A DNA stretch of 64,000 nucleotides, taken from NCBI GenBank assembly GCA_963812505.1, contig CAWEVM010000005.1:1-64000 (forward strand). Reading direction: 5' to 3'. Origin of the DNA: JAMXLO01 sp963812505 (GTDB lineage: Bacteria > Pseudomonadota > Alphaproteobacteria > Acetobacterales > Acetobacteraceae). This document shows, piece by piece, positions 9,008 through 17,371 of this stretch. The stretch's first letter is position 1, and each line of letters begins with the position of its first letter. A program made the translations under genes and the position numbers. A model generated the notes under the pieces. The model made no database searches and had not been told where the DNA came from. It was given only the letters and a program-made list of their open reading frames with translations.

Positions 9008-10366
9008 ATGACACTGCGATGGCACGTGGCTCGGATCATCCTGCTTTTCGCGGCGGTGGCGATCGGCAGCCTGCACGCGTGGGCCGCTGACAACCCCACC
9101 GATCAGGAACTCGTCGCTCGCGAGCTGCCCGCGGTCGTCAGCATCTCCATCCTGCGCGCTCCAAGCGGCGTCACTGGGACGGCGATCGCCGGCACAACCG
9201 GCCCGGCCGAGCACTCCGAGGCGCCGCGTGGCCGCCGCTTTCTCGGCTCCGGATTCATCATTGACCCGAGCGGCATCATTGTCACCAATCGACACGTGAT
9301 CGAAGGCGCAACGGACATCCTCGTCACACTTCAGGACAACACGCTGCTTCGCGCGACGCTGCTCGCGGAGGCCGATGAGATCGATGTCGCTCTGATCAAG
9401 GTAACACCGGACGCGCCCCTACCCACCGTTCGCTTCAGCGACAGTGACGCGGTGCGCGTGGCTGATCGGGTGCTCGCGATCGGCAATCCATTGGGCCTCG
9501 GAGGATCTGTGACCCGAGGTATTGTCAGCGCTCTCAATCGCGACATCCGCGACACGCCGTTCGACGACTACATTCAGACCGACGCGGCGATCAACCATGG
9601 CAATTCGGGCGGTCCGCTGTTCAACGAGCGTGGCGAAGTGATCGGCATGAACACCGCGATCTTCTCTCCGGAGGCGACGAGCGGCTCGATCGGTCTCGGC
9701 TTCGCGATCCCGTCCAACGACGTCAAGTACGCGGCCGATGCGCTACGGAGTCCTGCAGGCTTGCGAGTTGGCACGCTCGATTTCCGCATCCAGCAGGTTA
9801 CGCCGGAGATCGCGGACGCGCTGAACATGCCGAAGGCGGAGGGTGTCATCGTCGGCGGCACGACAGAGGGCGGCGGTGCCAGCAAATGCGGAATCCTGGC
9901 GGGAGACATCATCCTGCGTTACGGCAACATGCAGGTGAAGGAAGTGCGGGCGCTGGCGCGTGCGATCGCCCATACGCAACCAGGCACAGTTGTCAGCCTG
10001 CGCATTTGGCGCAACGACGAACCGCTGGTCGTCGCGGCGACGGTCCAGGAAGTTCCGCGGGCCGCATCTTCGGGAGACGCGCTTCCCGCATCCACCCCTG
10101 TCGGCCCCGGCTGGCACCTGGCGCGGAGCGATGACCCGACGCGCCACGGTGTGGTCGTGACGCAGATCGCGGCAGACGGTACTGCGGCGGAGGCGGGATT
10201 GAGCGCGGGCGATATCGTCGTCCAGGTCCAGCAGGAGACGGTCGCCGCCCCTGACGATGTCGCCCGGCTGATTGCCCTCGCCCGCAAGCAGCAGCGTCAT
10301 TATGTTGCGGTTCTTGTGCAGCGCAACGCCGAAGGCCTGCGCTGGCTTGCCTTGAGCCTCGAGTAG
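9008..10366 (+). CDS. Periplasmic HtrA/DegP-type serine protease with two PDZ domains
   Basis: A trypsin-like protease and chaperone of the periplasm. A signal peptide (residues 1-26, cleavage near HAWA-AD) is followed by the protease domain with the catalytic triad His96 (TNRHVIEG), Asp126 (EIDVALI) and Ser200 (NHGNSGGPL). Two PDZ domains follow, roughly residues 245-345 and 360-450, with the carboxylate-binding region near ASKCGILAGDI and AEAGLSAGDI. The 452-residue length is typical of DegP/DegQ. It is divergent from the dehalogenase group and precedes the coiled-coil/actin-like pair. Confidence 0.92.
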   Translation: MTLRWHVARIILLFAAVAIGSLHAWAADNPTDQELVARELPAVVSISILRAPSGVTGTAIAGTTGPAEHSEAPRGRRFLGSGFIIDPSGIIVTNRHVIEGATDILVTLQDNTLLRATLLAEADEIDVALIKVTPDAPLPTVRFSDSDAVRVADRVLAIGNPLGLGGSVTRGIVSALNRDIRDTPFDDYIQTDAAINHGNSGGPLFNERGEVIGMNTAIFSPEATSGSIGLGFAIPSNDVKYAADALRSPAGLRVGTLDFRIQQVTPEIADALNMPKAEGVIVGGTTEGGGASKCGILAGDIILRYGNMQVKEVRALARAIAHTQPGTVVSLRIWRNDEPLVVAATVQEVPRAASSGDALPASTPVGPGWHLARSDDPTRHGVVVTQIAADGTAAEAGLSAGDIVVQVQQETVAAPDDVARLIALARKQQRHYVAVLVQRNAEGLRWLALSLE

Positions 10367-10474
10367 CCATTCCCCCACGTAAAATGCCAGCGCCCATACA
10401 GTCCGGCCCGGTGTTTACCGTTCCTTAAGGGCGCTGCGGTCAATCGAGCTTTGTTGAATACGTGTAGCACCGCG

Positions 10475-11059
10475 ATGGTAGAACGATCCGAGCGCGAGCC
10501 GACGCTGGAGGAGATCGTCGTGGCACTGCGCGAGACGAGGCGAGGGGCGGGCAGGGGGCCGTCCTTCACTGTCGTCGGTGGGTCGCCGAGTGGAAACCGG
10601 GCATCGAGTGCAGCCCAGCACGCTGGCGCGGACTGTGCGGCGCGCGAACATGGCGAGAGCGATGCTCAGAACGAGACGGCTGGCTCGACCGATGTCAGCG
10701 ATCTTCGTGATGGCGAGATCGAGCGGCTTCTGACAGAGAATGCGCGTCTTAACGAGCGCGTCGTCTTTCTGCTCAAGGTGCTCGAGGGCGAGCAGGCGCG
10801 CAGCGCCGAGGTTGCGACCGCAGGTGTCGCGACAGAGTCAGATCGCGGCGCGATCTTCGACGCGGTGAGAATGGCCCTGGAGGCGGAGCTTCGCCCTGTC
10901 CTTCTTGTTCTGCTGCGCCTGCTCCAGAAGGAGCGCACCCAGCCGGCAGCCCCCACGGTCCAGGGTGATGCGGAGCCGGGCTCGGCCGTCATGCTGGCCG
11001 GGGAGGCGCCGTCCCAGGACGCGGGCTGGATTGTCGATCTTGATGCAGCGCGTTCTTGA
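10475..11059 (+). CDS. Coiled-coil protein paired with the actin-like ATPase
   Basis: About 194 residues with no recognised family. A short N-terminal helix (LEEIVVALRETRRG) is followed by a low-complexity linker, a clear coiled-coil segment (IERLLTENARLNERVVFLLK, about residues 80-105) and a second amphipathic helix (LEAELRPVLLVLLRLLQKER). There is no signal peptide. ATG 10475 is preferred over the TTG at 10451. It ends 63 bases before the actin-like gene in the same direction. Adaptors and filament regulators of bacterial actins are often small helical proteins encoded beside them; that role here is inference. Confidence 0.6.
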   Translation: MVERSEREPTLEEIVVALRETRRGAGRGPSFTVVGGSPSGNRASSAAQHAGADCAAREHGESDAQNETAGSTDVSDLRDGEIERLLTENARLNERVVFLLKVLEGEQARSAEVATAGVATESDRGAIFDAVRMALEAELRPVLLVLLRLLQKERTQPAAPTVQGDAEPGSAVMLAGEAPSQDAGWIVDLDAARS

Positions 11060-11122
11060 TCTCGACGCATGCCGGCGTCGCCGCCAGAGCAACTCTTGTC
11101 CGTTTTATATCAGGAGACCGTC

Positions 11123-12139
11123 ATGCCCATCGCAACCGCGTCGCAACAGGGCGTCAAAGGAGTGGACCTCGGGACAAGTCGCATTGTCCTCGCAACTCTG
11201 AACGGGCAGAAGGTCAACTTCACCCCCCAACTCAATGCCTTCGTTGATATCCCCTTCAGCCGGATGACGGAACAGATGTTGGCACGCGAGAATATCCTTC
11301 ACCAGGTCGAAGGTGCCCATATTTATGCCTATGGCAATCGGGCAGACGAATTCGCCAAATTCCTCGAGGGCGACACGCGCAGGCCTATGCAGAGCGGGCT
11401 CCTCAATCCGACCGAGCCAAAGAACCTGCAGATGATTGAGCTGCTGCTTGGGGGCCTGTGTGGCGAGGCGAGCGAGGGCGAGAAGCTGTGCCTGAGCATA
11501 CCGAGCGCGCCGGCCGCCCGCGCCTCCGATCTCATCTTCCACGAACGTTCGGTGCAGGGCGTCTTCGAGAAGCTTGGCTACCAGGCGCAATCGGTCAATG
11601 AGGGGCTGGCGATCGTTTATTCTGAGCTCAAGGAGGTCAACTTCACCGGCATCGGCATGAGCTTTGGCGGCGGCATGTGCAATATGTGCGTTGCCTATCT
11701 CGGTCTGCCTGTTCTAACGGTCGCTACGACGAGGGCGGGCGACTATATCGATCAGAGTGCTGCCTCGGTGACCGGCGAGACGCCGACAACGGTCCGTCTG
11801 CACAAGGAGAACTCCTCCGACAGCGGCTTCACGCTTGACGGTGCGACGGGCGGCTCGATCGACCGCGCGCTGTCCGTGTACTATGGCGACGTCATCACAA
11901 CGGCGGTGTCCGCCTTGCAGGCGGCGATGGCCGAATCGAAGAAGCTGCCTCGGTTCGCAGGACCAATCCCGATCGTGTGCTCCGGTGGGACGGCGATGGC
12001 GGGCAATTTCCTCGCCCGGCTCAAATGGGCGATTGCCAAGGCCGAGCTTCCCGTTGCGATCAGCGAGGTATACCTCGCCAAGGATCCGCTCAATGCGACC
12101 GCCAAGGGAGCCCTCGTTGGCGCCATGCTCAACATGTGA
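11123..12139 (+). CDS. Actin-fold ATPase, MamK/ParM-like superfamily, uncharacterised
   Basis: A 338-residue ASKHA-fold protein. Phosphate-1 loop is GVKGVDLGTSRIV (residues 10-22), connect-1 is SVNEGLAIVY (157-166), phosphate-2 is GIGMSFGGGMCN (176-187), and the adenosine loop is PIVCSGGTAMAG near residue 290. The C-terminal YLAKDPLNATAKGALVG matches the arrangement of MamK-type actins. In phosphate-2 the usual Asp before Gly-x-Gly is replaced, so hydrolysis may differ from MreB or ParM. AGGAG precedes ATG 11123; the longer frame from 11069 lacks such a site. It is not MreB, and no centromere-like repeats or magnetosome genes are nearby. Likely a cytoskeletal filament protein with unknown cargo. 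Confidence 0.75.
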   Translation: MPIATASQQGVKGVDLGTSRIVLATLNGQKVNFTPQLNAFVDIPFSRMTEQMLARENILHQVEGAHIYAYGNRADEFAKFLEGDTRRPMQSGLLNPTEPKNLQMIELLLGGLCGEASEGEKLCLSIPSAPAARASDLIFHERSVQGVFEKLGYQAQSVNEGLAIVYSELKEVNFTGIGMSFGGGMCNMCVAYLGLPVLTVATTRAGDYIDQSAASVTGETPTTVRLHKENSSDSGFTLDGATGGSIDRALSVYYGDVITTAVSALQAAMAESKKLPRFAGPIPIVCSGGTAMAGNFLARLKWAIAKAELPVAISEVYLAKDPLNATAKGALVGAMLNM

Positions 12140-12165
12140 GGTCGGGCATGGCGTCGGCCGCCCCC

Positions 12166-13690
12166 TTATTGCGACAGCCGCAACGTGGACAATTCCTGGC
12201 CGATCTCCGTGAAGGCGTTCTCCAGGTCGGGATCTGTCGGACTATAGAAAGTAGTCCGTCGGTGCAGATGCGCAGTTCCTGAACAGAGTCTGGGTGTTGG
12301 GGTCGCTATGGTTGAAGCAGAAATCGTATAGATGATGATCCCGTTCTGCTTGATCGTGTCGTACACATCTGGGACATCCACGCATTTTGCGTGCTGGTAA
12401 TGGTGGCTTGTCCGGCGTTAAGTCCGAGTGTGTTGCTTTTCAGACGCCCATAGGCCGTGAAGTCGGCGTCGCCGTCGTTGACCCAGGGGCTTGGTCGCTA
12501 CCCCTGGTACGCCGCTTGGCCAGTCATACCATTCATTGTTCCCGTCCGTCATCAGGACGATGGCCTTTCTTATATATGGCGTATTGTAGGCGAGCGGCAT
12601 GTTGGGATCACCCCACAAACCTCGCCAATTCGGGCTCAGTGTCCACCAGCCGGCCTGCAGACCGAGGTTGATGAAGGTGCCGCCGCGATACACAGGCACC
12701 ATTTGATTGATCGCCGCGGTGATCGTGGTCTTGCTGGCGGTCTCAGGCAAAATCGCCAGGCTGGGGCAGTCGAGATTCGGGCCGACGGAATTGTTGCTCG
12801 CGTCCGGCTCGTTATTCTTCGATGTCCATGTTGACGGCTGCCAGTCGTTGTCGCCCACATAGTAGTTTGTGACCTTCTTGTTGCCGGTTCCGGTGATGTA
12901 TGAATAGACGTGGTAGGTGCTTGCGTATAAGAATGGGCTGAAGGGCGCCTGTGTTGGGGTCTTGTCGTTGAAATCGTCGCCGTTCTGTGCGCCCGTCATG
13001 GCGGTGCGCGCCATAACGCAACCCATCCATTGGGACGGCGAAGTCCGCATTCTTTTTCGGGCTCCCTGGAACCAGCCAACCGGTATGCGTACTGCCGATA
13101 TTGACAGCGGCGGCAAACGGCACGATCGAGACCCAAAGGTGCGGCTGCGTATCGCTGCCACCATAAAGAATGGTCAGGAGCTGATTCGACGCGCTGATCA
13201 GCGAGGTAATCGAGGAGCCCGCCATCGACCCGGTGTTGTCGAGCACAAGGGCAAGCTCGAGCCCGTACGCGGCACTCTGTGCGGTTGAGGCGGCGTTCAG
13301 TGTCACGGGGCCAATGCCCATGACATTGAGCAGCGTCGGAACCACTGTCGCTGTGCCGGTCAGTTGCACACTGCCTGCCACGCCTCCCGGTGCCGGGTTG
13401 TGGACGACCGGTATCGTCGCGGTCGCACTCAGATAACCAACCATGGAGGTAGTTGATACGCGGTCGAAATTCGCCCAGAAAAGGCTAAGCCCGTCAGTTG
13501 AATTGCCGCCCGTCGCGATGTCGCGCGCGACTACCAGAACGGCCGCATCCAGCGACATCTGAAGGCGCGACCTGACGAGCCAGATACGTGCAAGGTCGAT
13601 CGCCAGACCTGTCATGGCAATCAGTGGTATCGCGAGCAGCCCGGTCATGATGGCCACGGAGCCACGCTTGAGAAGGCTGCGGCGTGTCAT
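12166..13690 (-). pseudogene. tadG: TadG-like von Willebrand factor A pilus protein, at least five frame breaks
   Basis: TadG is the membrane-anchored vWA-domain protein that ends many tad operons. The intact N-terminus from ATG 13690 has the TadE/G-like anchor (GSVAIMTGLLAIPLIAMTGL) and the metal site DNTGSM. Conserved sequence then moves between frames: ...AAVNIGSTHTGW; WMGCVMARTAMTG and IVLMTDGNNEWYD; WVNDGDADFTAYGRL; a segment with NHSDPNTQTLFRNC; and finally SPTDPDLENAFTEIGQELS to the stop at 12166. Breaks lie near 13032-13034 (extra C in the coding strand), 12486-12489 (extra C), 12360-12366, 12320-12324 and 12246-12251. The start overlaps the preceding gene by ATGA. Confidence 0.88.
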
Positions 13691-14271
13691 GGGCGATTCC
13701 CCACAGTGATCGTTGACAGTAGTCCCAGACGAGGTTGGTAGAGCGCATACGAGCGTATCGACATGATGCCGGACCCGCTCAGCAGGCTGGCGCTGAGGAC
13801 CCAGGGGGTTGCCGCAGTGAAGACCTCCACTGCAATCAGTGTTCCGCCGGACGGCAACAGATAGTTGTTCGGCAGCTTCGGGGTGCTGCCTATGACCGTA
13901 CCGAACTGACTGGAGAACGTGGCCGATGGGCTTCGCCGCTGCCAGGCAATTGTCTGCCTGCCGCCACTGCTGACAATGCCCGTGATTATTGTAGCACCGA
14001 GCAAACCGGTGACCGGGGTCGTTCCGGCCACAGTCTGCGCTGCGTTGAACAAGTACGTGAAGTCGCTGTCGTACAGACTCTGATACTGCGTCACGGCCAG
14101 GGAAATCTGGGTGCCGGTCTCGTCGACCCGCATCATTGTCCGCATGAAGATCGTAAGATCCGTGCCCCCCAGCATCACCAGAATGATGAACGGTGCCACC
14201 AAGGCGAATTCGACGGCGGCCAGGCCGCCGCGCGGTCCACCGTATTGGTCAGTTCGACGGGAACGGCTCAT
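13687..14271 (-). CDS. TadE-family minor pilin / pilus assembly protein
   Basis: A 194-residue protein with the TadE opening: GGLAAVEFALVAPFIILVML, where the Glu after Val is the prepilin-peptidase position 5 residue and a hydrophobic helix follows. TadE and TadF are pseudopilins processed by the prepilin peptidase and needed for Flp pilus assembly. It overlaps the upstream tadE by 23 bases and the downstream tadG by 4. It could equally be called tadF. The frame is intact. Confidence 0.82.
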   Translation of the reverse strand: MSRSRRTDQYGGPRGGLAAVEFALVAPFIILVMLGGTDLTIFMRTMMRVDETGTQISLAVTQYQSLYDSDFTYLFNAAQTVAGTTPVTGLLGATIITGIVSSGGRQTIAWQRRSPSATFSSQFGTVIGSTPKLPNNYLLPSGGTLIAVEVFTAATPWVLSASLLSGSGIMSIRSYALYQPRLGLLSTITVGNRP

Positions 14272-14734
14272 TCAGCACCGTCACTGCCACGCTGTGTACC
14301 ATCGACAGATCGCCAGTGATCGCTGCAGCAATGGGCGTCAGGTAGGGCTGCGTATATGTGAAGGTGTAGCAGACGACCTGGGTTCCAATACCTGGACCGG
14401 GGGTACTTCCGCCTCCGCCACAGGCAGCGGAGAAGCTCGCATAGCTTGCCTCCGAGATCTGCAGCCTGCTGGCCTGCAGCAGGTTTCCAGAGTAAAGGAT
14501 CGCAGTCTGCAATATGGACGTGTTTCTGTCAGGCGGCGGCGGTGTTATTCCGGCGGCGATCGTGGTGCCGGTGCTGCCGAATCGACTGGCCGCCCTCGCG
14601 CCGGCACCGAGTGCTGATTCGATCACCAACTGCCATCCGGTCTCCATCGCAAGCATGAGCAGCGATACCAATACTGAGGCGACGATGGCGAACTCGACTG
14701 CTACGGCGCCTGACCTGTAGCCTCGGTGCTTCAT
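14249..14734 (-). CDS. tadE: TadE pseudopilin
   Basis: 161 residues starting KHRGYRSGAVAVEFAIVASV, the class-IVb pseudopilin pattern with Glu at position +5 of the mature protein and a single membrane helix. The C-terminal region contains two Cys (AACGGGG and VVCYTF) that could form a disulfide outside the membrane. ATG 14734 overlaps the tadD stop (ATGA), so translation is coupled to the damaged tadD. Confidence 0.85.
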   Translation of the reverse strand: MKHRGYRSGAVAVEFAIVASVLVSLLMLAMETGWQLVIESALGAGARAASRFGSTGTTIAAGITPPPPDRNTSILQTAILYSGNLLQASRLQISEASYASFSAACGGGGSTPGPGIGTQVVCYTFTYTQPYLTPIAAAITGDLSMVHSVAVTVLNEPFPSN

Positions 14735-15465
14735 TTTGCCGAAAACTTCAATGCGGCATAGCCGGTAAGCGCGGCCGAGACCTTGTCCTGCGGCAGTTCG
14801 GTCGAAAGGATCTTGCCGGCTTGGCTTTCGTCGCCGGCCAGCGCCAAGGCGACCGCGAGGTCTTGACGGACACGGCCGTCGGCGGTCGGTTCGCTCGCCA
14901 GAGGCCGGAGAATGGACAGCGCACGATCCGTCGCGCCGGCAAGCGCCAGTGACAGACCCAGATTGACCTTTGCCGCGGTCATCTGTGGCTCCCGGGCAAG
15001 TGCCGCGTTGTAGGCCGCCTGTGCTTCGTCATGGCGGTCCTGCAGGTCGAGTGTGATTCCGAGATCGTTGAGGGCGGCCGTGTCATTCGCGGCGCTCTCG
15101 ACCACCTTGCGGAACGTCGTCTCGGCGTCATGCGTCTGACCCATCGCCAGATAGATCCGGCCAAGGCCACGAAGGCCATCTACCGAATGCGGATCGATCG
15201 CCAGCACTCGTTGGTAGCATTCCTCTGCCGCGTCGAGCGATCCCATGGAGGCGAGCGCGTCTCCCTGACGCATCAGGGCCCCAGTGTTCCGTGGATCCGC
15301 CTGCAGGATTGCACGCGTCACCTCGATGGCGGTCTGCGGTAGGCCGCTGGACATTGCTGCATCAGCGATGCGCAGGTCGGGCGAGCTGGTCAGCGGACTG
15401 TTTCAATTCGTATTTTCGCATCCCGCTATAGCCAGCAATGACACTGTTATGGCGAGCCACCTCAT
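14731..15465 (-). pseudogene. tadD: TadD TPR lipoprotein with an in-frame TGA after the lipobox
   Basis: TadD is an outer-membrane TPR lipoprotein, the likely pilotin for the CpaC secretin. An AGGAG site precedes ATG 15465, which opens a lipoprotein signal (MRWLAITVSLLAIAGCENTN) with lipobox LAIAGC. Codon 21 is TGA (15405-15403). The same frame then continues NSPLTSSPDLRIADAA and four to five TPR units down to 14731, as in intact TadD. An internal ATG at 15354 gives a 207-residue TPR protein lacking the signal, which would stay in the cytoplasm. Nonsense mutation is the simplest reading; suppression or sequencing error cannot be excluded. Confidence 0.85.
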
Positions 15466-15476
15466 TTTCTTGCTCC

Positions 15477-16412
15477 TCAGTGCAACAGCAATTGCCTGAT
15501 GTGGACGACTGCAGGGCCGCCAACGATCAGGAACACACAGGGCAGGATGAAGATGATCATTGGCACGGTCAGGAGAGTCGGTAGTCGGCCGGCACGGGCC
15601 TCGAAGCGGGTCAGCGCCTCCTGGCGCATCTCAACGGACAGGGTTCGCAGTGCCTGACTGAGTGGCGTGCCGTATTGCAGGGTCTGCACCAGCGTAACGC
15701 CAAGACGTCGCAGAGACACAAGGCCGGTGCGCGCACCCATACTGATCAGCGCCGAACGCCGATCAGCGTTGACGCGCATTTCGCGTGCCACGTTAAGCAG
15801 TTCGTCTGCCGCTGCCGGATGAGCGCGATCAATCTCCCGACCGACGCGTTCGATAGCCGGCTCAAGTCCCAGCCCTGCCTCGCTGCAGATGACGAGCATA
15901 TCCAGTGCATCTGGCAGGCCGCGTTCTACCGCCTTGAGATGGCGCTTGTGCATGGACCGGACCAAATAGTCTGGCGCCAGCAAGCCCACGATGCCCGCCA
16001 TCGCGATCACACCGATGCGCAGTGACGGCGCCCAGCCACTGCGACTGACGGCCATCCAGGCCAGCAAAGGACAGCCTGCCAACAGCAAAAGCTTGCCGCC
16101 GATGAACAGCGCCAGCACATTCCGTCCCCGGAAGCCGGTGGCCATCAACCGCCTCTCAAGATCTTGCAACCCGCTTGCGGAAAGCAGTCCAGCACCGGCA
16201 ATCGCCTCACCCATGCCGGCGATCAACCGCAGCAGAATGGACTGCGACTCGCCCGTAGGTGCGATGACCGCTTCGATGCCGACAATGCGTTGGACGTCTC
16301 GCACACGCGTCGCCAGCATTGTGTCGCGACGCAGCTGGCGGTTCAGGATGAAGCCGGCGAGCATAAAGAGAGCGGCAGCGAGAGCCATGAACAGCAGGAT
16401 CTGTCTGCTCAT
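15477..16412 (-). CDS. tadC: Tad pilus inner-membrane platform protein TadC
   Basis: 311 residues, type II secretion F-domain family. There is an N-terminal membrane helix (QILLFMALAAALFMLAGFIL), two more around residues 95-140, the T2SSF domain (GLPDALDMLVICSEAGLGLE), and a C-terminal helix (LTVPMIIFILPCVFLIVGGP). TadC and TadB form the cytoplasmic-membrane base driven by TadA. ATG 16412 overlaps the tadB stop by ATGA; the longer frame to 16586 would run deep inside tadB. Its end overlaps the ribosome site of tadD. Confidence 0.92.
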   Translation of the reverse strand: MSRQILLFMALAAALFMLAGFILNRQLRRDTMLATRVRDVQRIVGIEAVIAPTGESQSILLRLIAGMGEAIAGAGLLSASGLQDLERRLMATGFRGRNVLALFIGGKLLLLAGCPLLAWMAVSRSGWAPSLRIGVIAMAGIVGLLAPDYLVRSMHKRHLKAVERGLPDALDMLVICSEAGLGLEPAIERVGREIDRAHPAAADELLNVAREMRVNADRRSALISMGARTGLVSLRRLGVTLVQTLQYGTPLSQALRTLSVEMRQEALTRFEARAGRLPTLLTVPMIIFILPCVFLIVGGPAVVHIRQLLLH

Positions 16413-17371
16413 GACAGGCTCTTCCTGACGATGGTCTGCATCGAGACGATGCCGAGAGTGAAAGAAATGACCGCGATCGTGAATATACGCCGCCCTTGGG
16501 GGTCGAAGAACAGCGTGCCAATGTAGTCTGGTGTGATCGCCGCGAGCGCAATACCTGTGAGCACCGGAAGAGCGGCCAGTATGCAAATGCTGGTTCGTGC
16601 CTCGGACGCCAGAGCGCGGGCATGTTCGCGTAATGCGACGCGCTTTCGGATGACGTCAGCCAGCCGTTCCAGCGTGTCGCCAATGGTACCGCCGGTTTCC
16701 GCCTGCAGCGCCAATGCAGTGGAGAAGAAACCATATTCGGCGACCTTGTTCCGCGTTGCGAGCCCGTGCAGCGCCTCTTCGAGCGTCACGCCGAGTGTTA
16801 TCTGATCAACGACCTGGGCAAATTCCGGTGCCGTGGGGCTTAGGCTTTCGGCAGCTATGCTACGGATTCCCTCGGTGATCGGGATGCCAACACGAACGGC
16901 ACGCACCAACATTGCCAAGGCGTCGGGAAACTGTTCGAAGAGGGTCCGATTTCGACGCTGTTCGCACCAACGATAGAATTGTCGAACGAGCAAGATCCAG
17001 AGTACTGGTAGAGCGATCAGCGCGGAAGTGCCAAAGAGGGACTGGCCGAACTCGACGATAAGGCGCGCAAGCAACATTGTTACGGGGAGAACGATCCACC
17101 ACTTGGCGGGGTATTCTTCCTGGTGCGCGGGATTGAACGCCACCAACCGCGCCACCAATGCAAGCGTGCGCATGATGCTGGCAGCCGGAGCGGCTTTAGC
17201 CCTTTCATGCGATCCGACCACGGTGGCACGCGCGTGTGGCGAAGCGTACTCGTTGATGCGATCGTGCAACCTGTGGCTTCGCTGGTCTGCGCGCAGGAAC
17301 GGCAGCGCGGCGGCGCACAGCAGGATCAGCAGCAGACAGGCCGCGGCCAACTGCAAGGATGTCGCTCGCAT
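16409..17371 (-). CDS. tadB: Tad pilus inner-membrane platform protein TadB
   Basis: 320 residues, T2SSF family, paired with TadC. Hydrophobic segments lie at the N-terminus (LQLAAACLLLILLCAAALPF), around residues 110-145, and at the C-terminus. The F domain starts at FEQFPDALAMLVRAVRVGI and includes ALALQAETGGTIGDTLERL. ATG 17371 shares a base with the tadA stop (TAATG). Frame intact. Confidence 0.92.
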   Translation of the reverse strand: MRATSLQLAAACLLLILLCAAALPFLRADQRSHRLHDRINEYASPHARATVVGSHERAKAAPAASIMRTLALVARLVAFNPAHQEEYPAKWWIVLPVTMLLARLIVEFGQSLFGTSALIALPVLWILLVRQFYRWCEQRRNRTLFEQFPDALAMLVRAVRVGIPITEGIRSIAAESLSPTAPEFAQVVDQITLGVTLEEALHGLATRNKVAEYGFFSTALALQAETGGTIGDTLERLADVIRKRVALREHARALASEARTSICILAALPVLTGIALAAITPDYIGTLFFDPQGRRIFTIAVISFTLGIVSMQTIVRKSLS

